From positions 1 through 64,000 of the forward strand of contig JACPPC010000018.1 of NCBI GenBank assembly GCA_016191225.1: DNA of 64,000 nucleotides, read 5' to 3'. Made by a program: the position numbers and the translations under genes. Below are positions 1-6,932 of this stretch, piece by piece. This DNA comes from Gemmatimonadota bacterium. GTDB taxonomy: Bacteria > Gemmatimonadota > Gemmatimonadetes > Gemmatimonadales > Gemmatimonadaceae. Every line of letters begins with the position of its first letter. Positions within the stretch are counted from its first letter, which is position 1. Below the pieces are notes generated by a model. The model ran no database searches. It was not told where the DNA came from and worked only from the letters and a program-made list of their open reading frames with translations.

Positions 1-210
1 AGCGGCCGCCGCCGCGGCGTACGTCTGGTAGTCGCCGAAGTAGGTCTCCTGCGCGGTGGCGAGGTTGCGGAGGTCCGACTTCATCGCGCTGATGTACGCC
101 TTCTCCTTCGTGTTGGCGAACTTCGGAATCGCGATCGCGGCGAGGATGCCGATGATCACGACGACGATGAGCAGCTCGATGAGCGTGAAGCCCTTCTTTG
201 CCGTCGACAT
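1..210 (-). CDS. pilA: Type IV major pilin (PilA-like), 3' part outside window
   Basis: The visible 70 residues are the N-terminus of a type IV prepilin. A short positively charged leader (MSTAKKG) is followed by the processing site G/FTLIELLIVVVIIG, with Phe at mature position 1 and Glu at position 5, and then a hydrophobic helix that continues into IPKFANTKEKAY. By family knowledge it is cut and N-methylated by PilD and polymerised into the pilus. The ATG at 208-210 has an ACGGAG Shine-Dalgarno sequence upstream, unlike many other genes here that look leaderless. It lies just downstream of pilS-pilR on the same strand. The gene runs off the left edge, so the globular domain cannot be judged; a minor pilin or pseudopilin is possible but less likely given the context. 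Confidence 0.92.
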   Translation of the reverse strand, partial: MSTAKKGFTLIELLIVVVIIGILAAIAIPKFANTKEKAYISAMKSDLRNLATAQETYFGDYQTYAAAAAA

Positions 211-351
211 GGAGTGACTCCGTAGGTGGGGTGAGATCGCGGTGCAGGCAGGTCGTCCTGGCCGGGTCAGTACAGGGCAATGCTCGGACCAGACGACCGG
301 CGGCGGGCCAAGTCACCATCCAGCAACGGACTAGGCCGCCTCCCTGTCGAC

Positions 352-367
352 TGCTGCGCCCGTGCCG
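352..367 (-). promoter_or_regulatory. Sigma-54-type promoter for pilA (candidate)
   Basis: On the minus strand this reads CGGCACGGGCGCAGCA. Compared with TGGCACG-N4-TTGCA it keeps GGCACG, the invariant GC and the final A, with the exact 10-nt spacing between GG and GC. It lies in the non-coding gap between pilR and pilA, about 140 nt before the pilA start. A PilR-type sigma-54 activator is encoded immediately upstream. The -12 half is imperfect (CAGCA for TTGCA). Confidence 0.45.
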
Positions 368-451
368 CAGGGCGACTTGCGCGCCCGGATTGCAGGTTGC
401 GAGACCGGCGCGTCGGTGCCGGACCACCGGGTCGGTCAGATTGTCCGGCGT

Positions 452-1834
452 TCATGCTTCGACTCCGAATCGGGCCAGCTTGCGGTGCAGCGTCGATGGG
501 TCGATCCCGAGGACCTCGGCGGCCCGGGTCTTGTTGCCCCCCTCGCTCGAGAGGACCCACAGGATGTAGGCGCGCTCGATCGTCTCGAGCGTGGGGTTGG
601 CCGCCGGCTCCGGTCCCACGAGGGGCTCGCTGCGCCGCTCGGTCACGCGCTCGGGGAGGGCCTCGGCCTCGATCACCGGCCCGGGCGAGAGGAGGACCGC
701 GCGCTCGAGCGCGTGCTGCAGTTCGCGCACGTTGCCCGGCCAGCTGTACGCCTCGAGGGCGTCGCGGGCCGCCTGGCTCAGCGACTTCGGCCCCTCGCCC
801 CGCTCCCGCGCCCGCTGCGCAAGGAAGAAGTCGACGAGCAGCGGGATGTCCTCCTGTCGCTGGCGAAGGGGGGGAAGGTAGAGGGCGATCACGTTCAGCC
901 GGTAGAAGAGGTCACTGCGGAACCGGCCGTGCTTCATCTCCTGCTCGAGGTCGCGATTCGTGGCGGCGACGAGCCGGACGTCGATCGGCTCGGCCTCGGT
1001 GGCGCCGACGGGAATCACCTCGCGGTGCTGCAGCACGCGGAGGAGCTTCACCTGCGTCTGAGGCGTGGTCTCGCCGATCTCGTCGAGGAAGAAGGTCCCG
1101 CCAGCGGCGGCGGCGAAGAGTCCGTCCTTGTCCCTGGTCGCGCCGGTGAAGGAGCCCTTCACGTGGCCGAACAGCTCGCTCTCCAGCAGCCCCTCGGGAA
1201 GGGCACCGCAGTTGATCGACAGGAACGGCGCCGTCGCGCGCGCCGACAGCTGGTGGATGTGCCGCGCGATCACTTCCTTTCCCGTCCCGGACTCGCCGGT
1301 GATCAGCACCGTCGACTCGGTGGGGGCGACCGTCTCGGCGACGCGCAGCACGTCGAGCCACGGCTTGCTCCGCCCGACGGGGCGCTCGGGGGCGGCGCCG
1401 CTGCGCGCGACCTGCTGGCGCAGCACCCGGTTCTCGACGCGCAGCTGCCGGTGCTCGGCGGCGCGGCGGAGGATCGAGACGAGCTCGTCGTTCGCGAACG
1501 GCTTCTTGAGGTAGTGGAAGGCACCGAGGTTCACGGCATCGATGGCGCTCTGCAGGTTCGCCTCGGCAGTCATCAGCACCACCGGCAGTTCGGGGTCGCG
1601 CTCCCGCACGGCGGCGAGGATCTGGCTGCCGGAGAGTCCCGGCATCCGGATGTCGGTGAGCACGATGTCGGGCCGCTCGCTCTCGAGCAGGGAGAACCCG
1701 GCCTTGCCGCCGAGGGCGATGACCGGCCGGAAGCCCTCGTCCTTGAGCAGGATGCGCAGCGACTCGAGGATGCCGCCCTCATCGTCGATGATCAGGACCG
1801 ACGGCGGCTGCCGTTCTGCGGGCGTGGTGGTCAC
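452..1834 (-). CDS. pilR: Sigma-54-dependent response regulator, NtrC/PilR family
   Basis: This 460-residue protein has three domains. The receiver (residues 13-130) carries the acidic pair IIDDE and phospho-acceptor Asp61 in LTDIRMPG. The AAA+ domain has Walker A GESGTGKE near residue 180, the sigma-54 contact loop as GSFTGA (usually GAFTGA) near 227, and Walker B FFLDEI near 250. A Fis-type helix-turn-helix closes the protein (NKTRAAEVLGIDPSTLHRKL). The GTG start at 1834 overlaps the kinase stop codon by four bases (GTGA) and has a GGAG upstream. It probably takes phosphate from the adjacent kinase and activates sigma-54 transcription of the pilin gene just downstream. The PilR assignment rests on this context. 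Confidence 0.92.
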   Translation of the reverse strand: MTTTPAERQPPSVLIIDDEGGILESLRILLKDEGFRPVIALGGKAGFSLLESERPDIVLTDIRMPGLSGSQILAAVRERDPELPVVLMTAEANLQSAIDAVNLGAFHYLKKPFANDELVSILRRAAEHRQLRVENRVLRQQVARSGAAPERPVGRSKPWLDVLRVAETVAPTESTVLITGESGTGKEVIARHIHQLSARATAPFLSINCGALPEGLLESELFGHVKGSFTGATRDKDGLFAAAAGGTFFLDEIGETTPQTQVKLLRVLQHREVIPVGATEAEPIDVRLVAATNRDLEQEMKHGRFRSDLFYRLNVIALYLPPLRQRQEDIPLLVDFFLAQRARERGEGPKSLSQAARDALEAYSWPGNVRELQHALERAVLLSPGPVIEAEALPERVTERRSEPLVGPEPAANPTLETIERAYILWVLSSEGGNKTRAAEVLGIDPSTLHRKLARFGVEA

Positions 1835-3534
1835 CGAGGATCTCCGGGGTCGGGCTGCGCCAGGGGAAGATAGAGGTCGAAGCGTGTCCCGGCGCCATCG
1901 GAGCGGTAGTGCACCTGCCCGCGGTGCGCCTCCACGGCACGGTGCACGATCGGGAGGCCGAGCCCGGTCCCGCCGAGGCGGGCGGTGAGGAAGGGCTCGA
2001 AGATCCGCTCGCGCACCGCGTCGGGGAGTCCGGGGCCGTTGTCGGCGACGCGCAGCAGCGCGTGGTCGGCGCGCAGCGGCACGTCGGCGGGGAGGTGCCC
2101 GGCATCGACCCGGCCGAGCTCGACGACGACGCGCCCCCCCGGCGGCACCGCCTGCACGGCGTTGAGGGTGAGGTTGAAGAGGGCGCGGTGCAGCAGGTCC
2201 TCGTCGGCCTCGATCACGAGCGGGGCCTCGGGGGCGGAGACCTCGACGGTGACGCCGGCGGCGCGGTCGGGGTGGCCCGCGGCGAGCTCGGCGGCATGCC
2301 GCGCGACGGCGGTGGCGTCGACGGTGGCGAAGCGCGTCGCCCGGACGCGGGTGAAGTCGAGGAACTCGCTGAGGATGCGGGCGAGGCGGTCCGACTCGCG
2401 GGTGATGAGGCCGGCGAGGGTGCGCTCGTCGTCGTCGGTGGTGCGACGGCGGGCGAGCTGTTCCACGGCGCTGCGGATGACGGCGAGCGGGTTCTTGATC
2501 TCGTGGGCAAGGGAGGCGCCGAGGGTGGTGACGGCCTCGAGGCGCTGGGTGCGGAGTTGCAGCCCCTCCATTCGCTTCTGGTCGGAGATGTCCTGGAAGA
2601 TCGCGGTGGCCCGCACGTCGCTTGGCTCGTCGGCGCCCTCGGAGAAGGTGGTGGTGACGCCGACGAGAACGGGGTAGCCGTCGCGCGTCACGACGCCTTC
2701 GGCGCGGGTGACGCGGACCCGCGAGCGGGCGGTGCGCTGGAGCACCTCGGCGAGGACCGGCGCGCAGTCGGCGAGGGTGCCGAGGACGGGGAGCCCCAAG
2801 CGGTCGTCGAGGGAGACGCCGAGGAGCCGGCTGGCGGCGGGATTGACGTAGAGGAGGAGTCCCCGCTCGTCGACCGTGAGGATGCCGCTCTCGATCGTGC
2901 GGAGGATCTCGGCCGCCTGCATGCGCACCGTGTTGAGCTCGACGGCGAGCTCCCGCGTGCCGAGGCCGGCGCGGCGGAGCCGCTCGGCGATCAGCGCCGA
3001 GCCGACCGCGACGACGGCGAAGACGGCGAGCTGGAGGACGACGCCGCGCTGCTCGAGCAACTCGACCTTCACGATCGCGTCGGCGACGTAGAGCACGTTG
3101 CCGAGGATCGCGATCAGGAAGCCGCCGCCGAGGGGGAGGATCAGCGCCGAGACGGCGATGACGAGGACGTAGAGCGCCGCGAAGGTCGACGACGGGCCGC
3201 CGGTGACGTGGACGACGGCGGTCACGAGCACGAGGTCGACGACGCACTGCAGGTACATGAAGGTGCGCCGCAGCGGCCGCTGCCGGATTTCCGACCAGAG
3301 GGCGGACGCCACGGTGAAGACCATCGCGCCGGCGAAGGTGAGCGACGCGATGAGGGTGTTCTCGCGCGAGGCCTGGAGCCAGGCGAAGACGGCGGCGAGG
3401 AAGATCGCGAACGCCAGCGACAGGCGGCCGACGTAGATCCAGCGGACGATGCGGCGCGGCTCGATCAGCTCCAGCGCCGACGGGTCGGGGCGGGGCGAGG
3501 GGACGGCGGGCGGCGCGGGAGGGGCCGGGGGCAC
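1831..3534 (-). CDS. pilS: Membrane sensor histidine kinase, PilS-like
   Basis: This 567-residue protein has about six N-terminal membrane segments (residues 30-185), a PAS-like domain (about 205-315), a HisKA domain with the phosphorylated His344 in SLAHEIKNPL, and a HATPase domain with the N box (LTLNAVQAV), G1 box (DNGPGLP) and G2 box (GTGLGLPIV). It should autophosphorylate and pass phosphate to the response regulator with which it overlaps by four bases. The membrane, PAS and kinase order matches PilS, and pilR and pilA follow on the same strand. The GTG start is supported by a CATCTT -10-like hexamer six bases upstream, which would make the mRNA leaderless. The signal it senses cannot be read from sequence. 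Confidence 0.88.
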   Translation of the reverse strand: MPPAPPAPPAVPSPRPDPSALELIEPRRIVRWIYVGRLSLAFAIFLAAVFAWLQASRENTLIASLTFAGAMVFTVASALWSEIRQRPLRRTFMYLQCVVDLVLVTAVVHVTGGPSSTFAALYVLVIAVSALILPLGGGFLIAILGNVLYVADAIVKVELLEQRGVVLQLAVFAVVAVGSALIAERLRRAGLGTRELAVELNTVRMQAAEILRTIESGILTVDERGLLLYVNPAASRLLGVSLDDRLGLPVLGTLADCAPVLAEVLQRTARSRVRVTRAEGVVTRDGYPVLVGVTTTFSEGADEPSDVRATAIFQDISDQKRMEGLQLRTQRLEAVTTLGASLAHEIKNPLAVIRSAVEQLARRRTTDDDERTLAGLITRESDRLARILSEFLDFTRVRATRFATVDATAVARHAAELAAGHPDRAAGVTVEVSAPEAPLVIEADEDLLHRALFNLTLNAVQAVPPGGRVVVELGRVDAGHLPADVPLRADHALLRVADNGPGLPDAVRERIFEPFLTARLGGTGLGLPIVHRAVEAHRGQVHYRSDGAGTRFDLYLPLAQPDPGDPR

Positions 3535-3540
3535 GACCGC

Positions 3541-3546
3541 AAGATG
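3541..3546 (-). promoter_or_regulatory. -10 element of pilS (leaderless start)
   Basis: CATCTT on the minus strand ends six bases before the GTG start of the kinase gene. The same hexamer at the same distance precedes the genes starting at 21499 and 27574. No convincing -35 is visible. Confidence 0.4.
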
Positions 3547-3585
3547 CCGGGCGGCGTGGCCGCCATCAACAGTGACAGCGGGAGG

Positions 3586-3591
3586 TATACT
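3586..3591 (+). promoter_or_regulatory. -10 element upstream of the CNNM-type gene
   Basis: TATACT, five of six bases matching TATAAT, lies 13 nt before the ATG at 3605. A leader of about six bases is predicted, with no Shine-Dalgarno sequence. No clear -35 is visible. Confidence 0.45.
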
Positions 3592-3604
3592 TCACCGCAC
3601 GGCC

Positions 3605-4953
3605 ATGGTCGCATTCACCGGTGTCGCACTCGCGGAGCCGTTCACGGCGGGGGGGACGACGCTCCGCCTGGGATTCGTGCTGCTGCTGGTCGCGGCGAAC
3701 GCGTTCTTTGTGGCGGCGGAATTCTCGCTCGTCGCGGCGCGCCGGAGCCGGATCGCTCAGCTGGCGCAGGGGGGCGACCGGCGCGCCAGGACCGCGATGC
3801 TCCTGCTCGGTGACATCGACCGCTACATCTCCGGCACGCAGCTGGGGATCACGGTCGCCTCGCTCGGACTGGGGTGGATCGGCGAGCCGGCGATCGCCAC
3901 GCTCATCGACGCGGGCCTCCGACGGTTCGGCCTGCACGCCCCGCCGGGGGCGGTTCACACGCTGGCGGCGGTCGCGACCGGGCTGTTCGTGATCACCTAC
4001 CTGCACCTCGTGCTCGGCGAGGTGGTGCCCAAGGCCCTCGCGCTGCGCGCGCCGGAGACGCTGCTCCGGTGGTTGGGCGGTCCCCTGTTCGTGTTCAGCC
4101 GCATCACGGCGCCGGCGGTGTGGCTGATCGACCGGTCGTCGGGGCTGCTGCTGCGGCTGATGGGCATGGGTCGCGCCCCCGCCCAGCACGTGCACTCGAC
4201 CGAGGAACTCCGCCTGCTGGTGATGCAGGCGCGGGCGCACGGCACGCTCGACGAGAGCGACAGCGCGATGCTGGCGGGCGTCTTCGACTTTCACGAGAAG
4301 AAGGCCCGCGACGTGATGCGGCCGCGCACGGCGGTGGTCGGAATCCCGCTCGAGGCCACGCAGGAGGAGGTCTGGAACCTCGTGCGGACGGAGCGCTACT
4401 CGCGCTACCCGGTGTACCGGGAGACGCTGGACGACGTGGTGGGAGTGCTCCTGGCCAAGGACCTCTTCCTGCGCGAGCCCGGGAGCGCGTTCGACCTGCT
4501 GGCGATGATTCGGGAGCCGCTGTTCGTTCCCGAGACACGCGGAGCCGAGCGCGTGCTCGACGACTTGCGGCGGACGCGGGCGCACCTCGCGGTGGTGATC
4601 GACGAGTACGGCGGCACCGCGGGGATCCTGACGATGGAAGACCTGATCGAGGAGGTGGTGGGCGACATCGCGGACGAGTACGACGCGGCGGCGCGCGTGG
4701 CCCTCGAGACGGATGGCGTCCTGGAGCTGGCGGGATCGCTGTCGCTGGTGGACGTGCGGTCGGACTACCGGGTGTCGATTCCCGAGGGGGAGTGGAGCAC
4801 GATCGGGGGTTACGTGCTCTCGACCCTGGGGCGGCTGCCGCACGTCGGCGACCGGGCCCCTACCCCGGCGGCGAACTCGAAGTGGTGGCGATGGACGGGC
4901 GTCGCGTGGCCGCGCTGCGCGTGCACCGGGCGCGGGCGGGAGCGGCCGCGTGA
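3605..4953 (+). CDS. CNNM/HlyC-CorC family membrane protein, frameshifted near its 3' end
   Basis: The architecture is that of the CNNM/CorC (hemolysin C) transporter family, linked to Mg2+ or Co2+ homeostasis. A CNNM transmembrane domain covers about residues 1-190 (ANAFFVAAEFSLVAARRSR). Two CBS domains follow (about 215-335, with RDVMRPRTAVVGIP and VIDEYGGTAGILTMEDLIEEVVG split between them). A CorC_HlyC domain ends the protein. Coding continues in the original frame to PHVGDRAP and then must shift to read YPGGELEVVAMDGRRVAALR before the TGA at 4951-4953. One C appears to be missing from the C-run at 4857-4860. Both halves match the family, so a sequencing error or a recent indel is more likely than an ancient pseudogene. 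The intact product would be about 449 residues. Confidence 0.85.
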
Positions 4954-5039
4954 GCCGGCGCAGGGGCGGGCGCATGCGTGGCCGCCGGGACGGTTGCGCG
5001 GGACCTCGGCAGCGGCTGGCCGCGGCGGGGTGCTAGGGC

Positions 5040-5492
5040 ATGCATCGCGCCCCCGGGGAGCGGGCGGGCACCGCGTTGCGGGTGAACGCCCACGTGGCGA
5101 TCCCGCGCGCCGAGCTCTCCGTGCGGGCGTCGCGGGCGGGGGGCCCGGGGGGGCAGCACGTGAACACGAGCTCCACGCGCGTGGAAGTGACCTGGCAGCC
5201 GGCGACCTCGGCGGCGCTGGGCGATGCCCAGCGCGCGCGGGTGCTCGGACGCCTCGCCGCGAAGCTCGACGGCGACGGGATGCTGCGCGTGGTCAGCGCC
5301 GAAACGCGCAGCCAGCTGCAGAACCGGTTGCGGGCCGAGGCGCGGCTGGCGGACCTGGTGCGTGCGGCGCTGGTCGTGCCACGGGCGCGCGTGGCGACCA
5401 GGCCCACCCGGTCGAGCAGGGAGCGGCGCCTCGAGGAGAAGAAGCAGCACGCGCGGCGGAAGCGAGACCGTCGCTTTCGCGGCGACGACTGA
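5040..5492 (+). CDS. arfB: Peptidyl-tRNA hydrolase, ArfB/YaeJ (RF-1 domain) family
   Basis: This 150-residue protein has the release-factor catalytic motif GGQ (residues 37-39) in RAGGPGGQHVNTSSTRVEV, and a basic Lys/Arg-rich tail (RRLEEKKQHARRKRDRR) typical of ArfB, which rescues stalled ribosomes by inserting that tail into the mRNA channel. The length fits ArfB (about 140 residues) and lacks the anticodon-reading domains of RF1/RF2. The ATG at 5040 is used; a GTG at codon 15 would also keep the domain whole. It follows the CNNM-type gene by 86 nt and converges on the next gene with two bases between them. Confidence 0.88.
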   Translation: MHRAPGERAGTALRVNAHVAIPRAELSVRASRAGGPGGQHVNTSSTRVEVTWQPATSAALGDAQRARVLGRLAAKLDGDGMLRVVSAETRSQLQNRLRAEARLADLVRAALVVPRARVATRPTRSSRERRLEEKKQHARRKRDRRFRGDD

Positions 5493-5494
5493 GG

Positions 5495-6259
5495 CTACGC
5501 CCCGCCGTGGTGCTCGCGCCGGAGCTTGTCGAGCCCCTCGCGCGCGAAGGCGGCGGCGGGCGACCCGGGAAAGCGGTCGACGATCATCCGCAGCTCGACG
5601 AGCGCCTTGCCCCGGTCGTCGAGCGCGCCGAGGTAGAGGTCCACGAGGCGCTGCGACGCATAGAGCACGCGGGCCGGCGGCGCGCCGGGCACCCTGCGGA
5701 TCAGCCGGAGCAGGTCGGCGGCGCGCGCCGGCTGTCGCTTGTGCGCGAGGTAGAGGTCGGCGGCCCGTGCCAGCAGATCGATGTCGTTCGGGGCGGAGCG
5801 GAGTTCCGCCTCGTAGGCCAGGAGCGCCTCGTCCACCTGCCCGCGGGCCGCGATCGCCTCGATGTGCGAGTACGTGCGCTGGTAGGGGGTCGTCCCGCCG
5901 TCCGGGAGGGTGAACCGGGCCAGGCCGAACGCACCACCCCTTGCGAGGCGCATGGCTGCCCAGCCGACCCCGCCGGCCAGGCCGAGGCCGCCAATGACGA
6001 TGACGGGCCATTGCAGGGAGTCCGGCACCTCGAGCAGGTTCGCGAGGAGCGCCGAAACGAACATGAACACGGGCGCCAGGCCGAGGAACGCGAACAGCGC
6101 GACATTCACGACCGTACGTTCGTCGCCGAAGCGATCGGCGAACGCGGACCGGTAGCCGCGGGACTTCGGCGGCGCGAGCGAGAGGGGCGAGGGCGGCGGC
6201 ACGGTGAACGCCGGCGGGTCGGCGGGTTCGCTCGTGGGGTCGTCGGGGGTCGGCGTCAC
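5495..6259 (-). CDS. Membrane protein with C-terminal TPR-like helices, unknown function
   Basis: The 254-residue product has a Pro-rich cytoplasmic N-terminus (about 1-40), two hydrophobic segments (VALFAFLGLAPVFMFVSALL and WPVIVIGGLGLAGGVGWAAM), then a helical region that resembles tetratricopeptide repeats (HIEAIAARGQVDEALLAYEAEL, DLYLAHKRQPARAADLL and a third unit ending FPGSPAAAFAREGLDKL). The final unit is like the Sel1/BamD-type FPGSPxA pattern. I do not recognise a named family. The GTG at 6259 is chosen because ACTCTT lies seven bases upstream, as in other leaderless genes here; the frame stays open to a GTG at 6361. It converges with the ArfB-like gene and is divergent from the lipoprotein gene at 6398. 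Confidence 0.72.
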   Translation of the reverse strand: MTPTPDDPTSEPADPPAFTVPPPSPLSLAPPKSRGYRSAFADRFGDERTVVNVALFAFLGLAPVFMFVSALLANLLEVPDSLQWPVIVIGGLGLAGGVGWAAMRLARGGAFGLARFTLPDGGTTPYQRTYSHIEAIAARGQVDEALLAYEAELRSAPNDIDLLARAADLYLAHKRQPARAADLLRLIRRVPGAPPARVLYASQRLVDLYLGALDDRGKALVELRMIVDRFPGSPAAAFAREGLDKLRREHHGGA

Positions 6260-6266
6260 GGCCCCA

Positions 6267-6272
6267 AAGAGT
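6267..6272 (-). promoter_or_regulatory. Weak -10-like element for the TPR membrane protein
   Basis: ACTCTT on the minus strand is followed by TGGGGCC and the GTG at 6259. The arrangement resembles TAGCTT-TGGCCGA-GTG (gene starting 20051) and CATCTT-TGGCCGT-ATG (gene starting 21499). Confidence 0.3.
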
Positions 6273-6397
6273 CGCGCCGCCGCGGGGCGCGCGCAATCGC
6301 CGGAGGGGCCGACCGGCGTGCCGGCGCGAGGGGAACCTTCCCTGTGCGTCGCCGTGTACACAGCTTGTGTGCGTTCCCGATACCGAGGCCAGACTCC

Positions 6398-6919
6398 ATG
6401 ATCGCCGCTGACCGTCCGTTTCCCCGCTCCGTGCGCCTCCGGCGCGCGGCCTCCCTTGCCGTGCTGGCCGTCGCCGCCGGGTGCATCTCGGCCCGGCGCG
6501 CCGGCGACGAGGTCGTGACCACGGTGCGGCTGGCGCAGGTCGTCTTCGAGTACCGTTCGTGCAGCAAGTCCAAGGACACCCTCACCTGCACCCTCATGGT
6601 CGCGAACGAGGGCGCCGACGCCAAGCTCTACCTGCAGCGCAAGGACGTGCGGGCGGTGGCCGACGGGATCGAACTGCCGCTGGCACAGCTCCGCTTCGGC
6701 GGCGTGATGCAGAACGAGGTGAACGCCGTGCTCCAGAACGGCGTGCCGATGCGGCTCGAGGCGGACTTCGCGAACGCCAAGTCGCTCGAGGGGCGGTTGC
6801 GCGTGCTCGAGCTCAGCGTCTCGCTGTTCGACAAGGACACCCGCGGCGACTGGACGGCGTCGCTGCTGGGCGACGACATCACGCGTCCGGTGCGCTTCCG
6901 GAACGTGAAAATCGACTGA
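6398..6919 (+). CDS. Probable lipoprotein, unknown function
   Basis: This 173-residue protein begins with a basic region and a hydrophobic stretch ending LAVAAGC, a plausible lipobox with the lipidated Cys near residue 29. The mature part looks beta-rich and ordered (VVFEYRSCSKSKDTLTCTL, LRVLELSVSLFDKDTRGDW) and has two further cysteines close together that could form a disulfide. I do not recognise a family; the pattern of an ordered small beta domain that compares protein states is only suggestive. It is convergent with the metalloprotease gene, 13 bases away, and the codon use matches its neighbours. Confidence 0.72.
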   Translation: MIAADRPFPRSVRLRRAASLAVLAVAAGCISARRAGDEVVTTVRLAQVVFEYRSCSKSKDTLTCTLMVANEGADAKLYLQRKDVRAVADGIELPLAQLRFGGVMQNEVNAVLQNGVPMRLEADFANAKSLEGRLRVLELSVSLFDKDTRGDWTASLLGDDITRPVRFRNVKID

Positions 6920-6932
6920 GCCGTGCCCGCCG

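Noticed and set aside
322-336. Second sigma-54-like site with TTGCT at the -12 position
   Set aside because: The GG is 11 and not 10 bases from the GC, and the -24 half is poor; the site at 352-367 has exact spacing.
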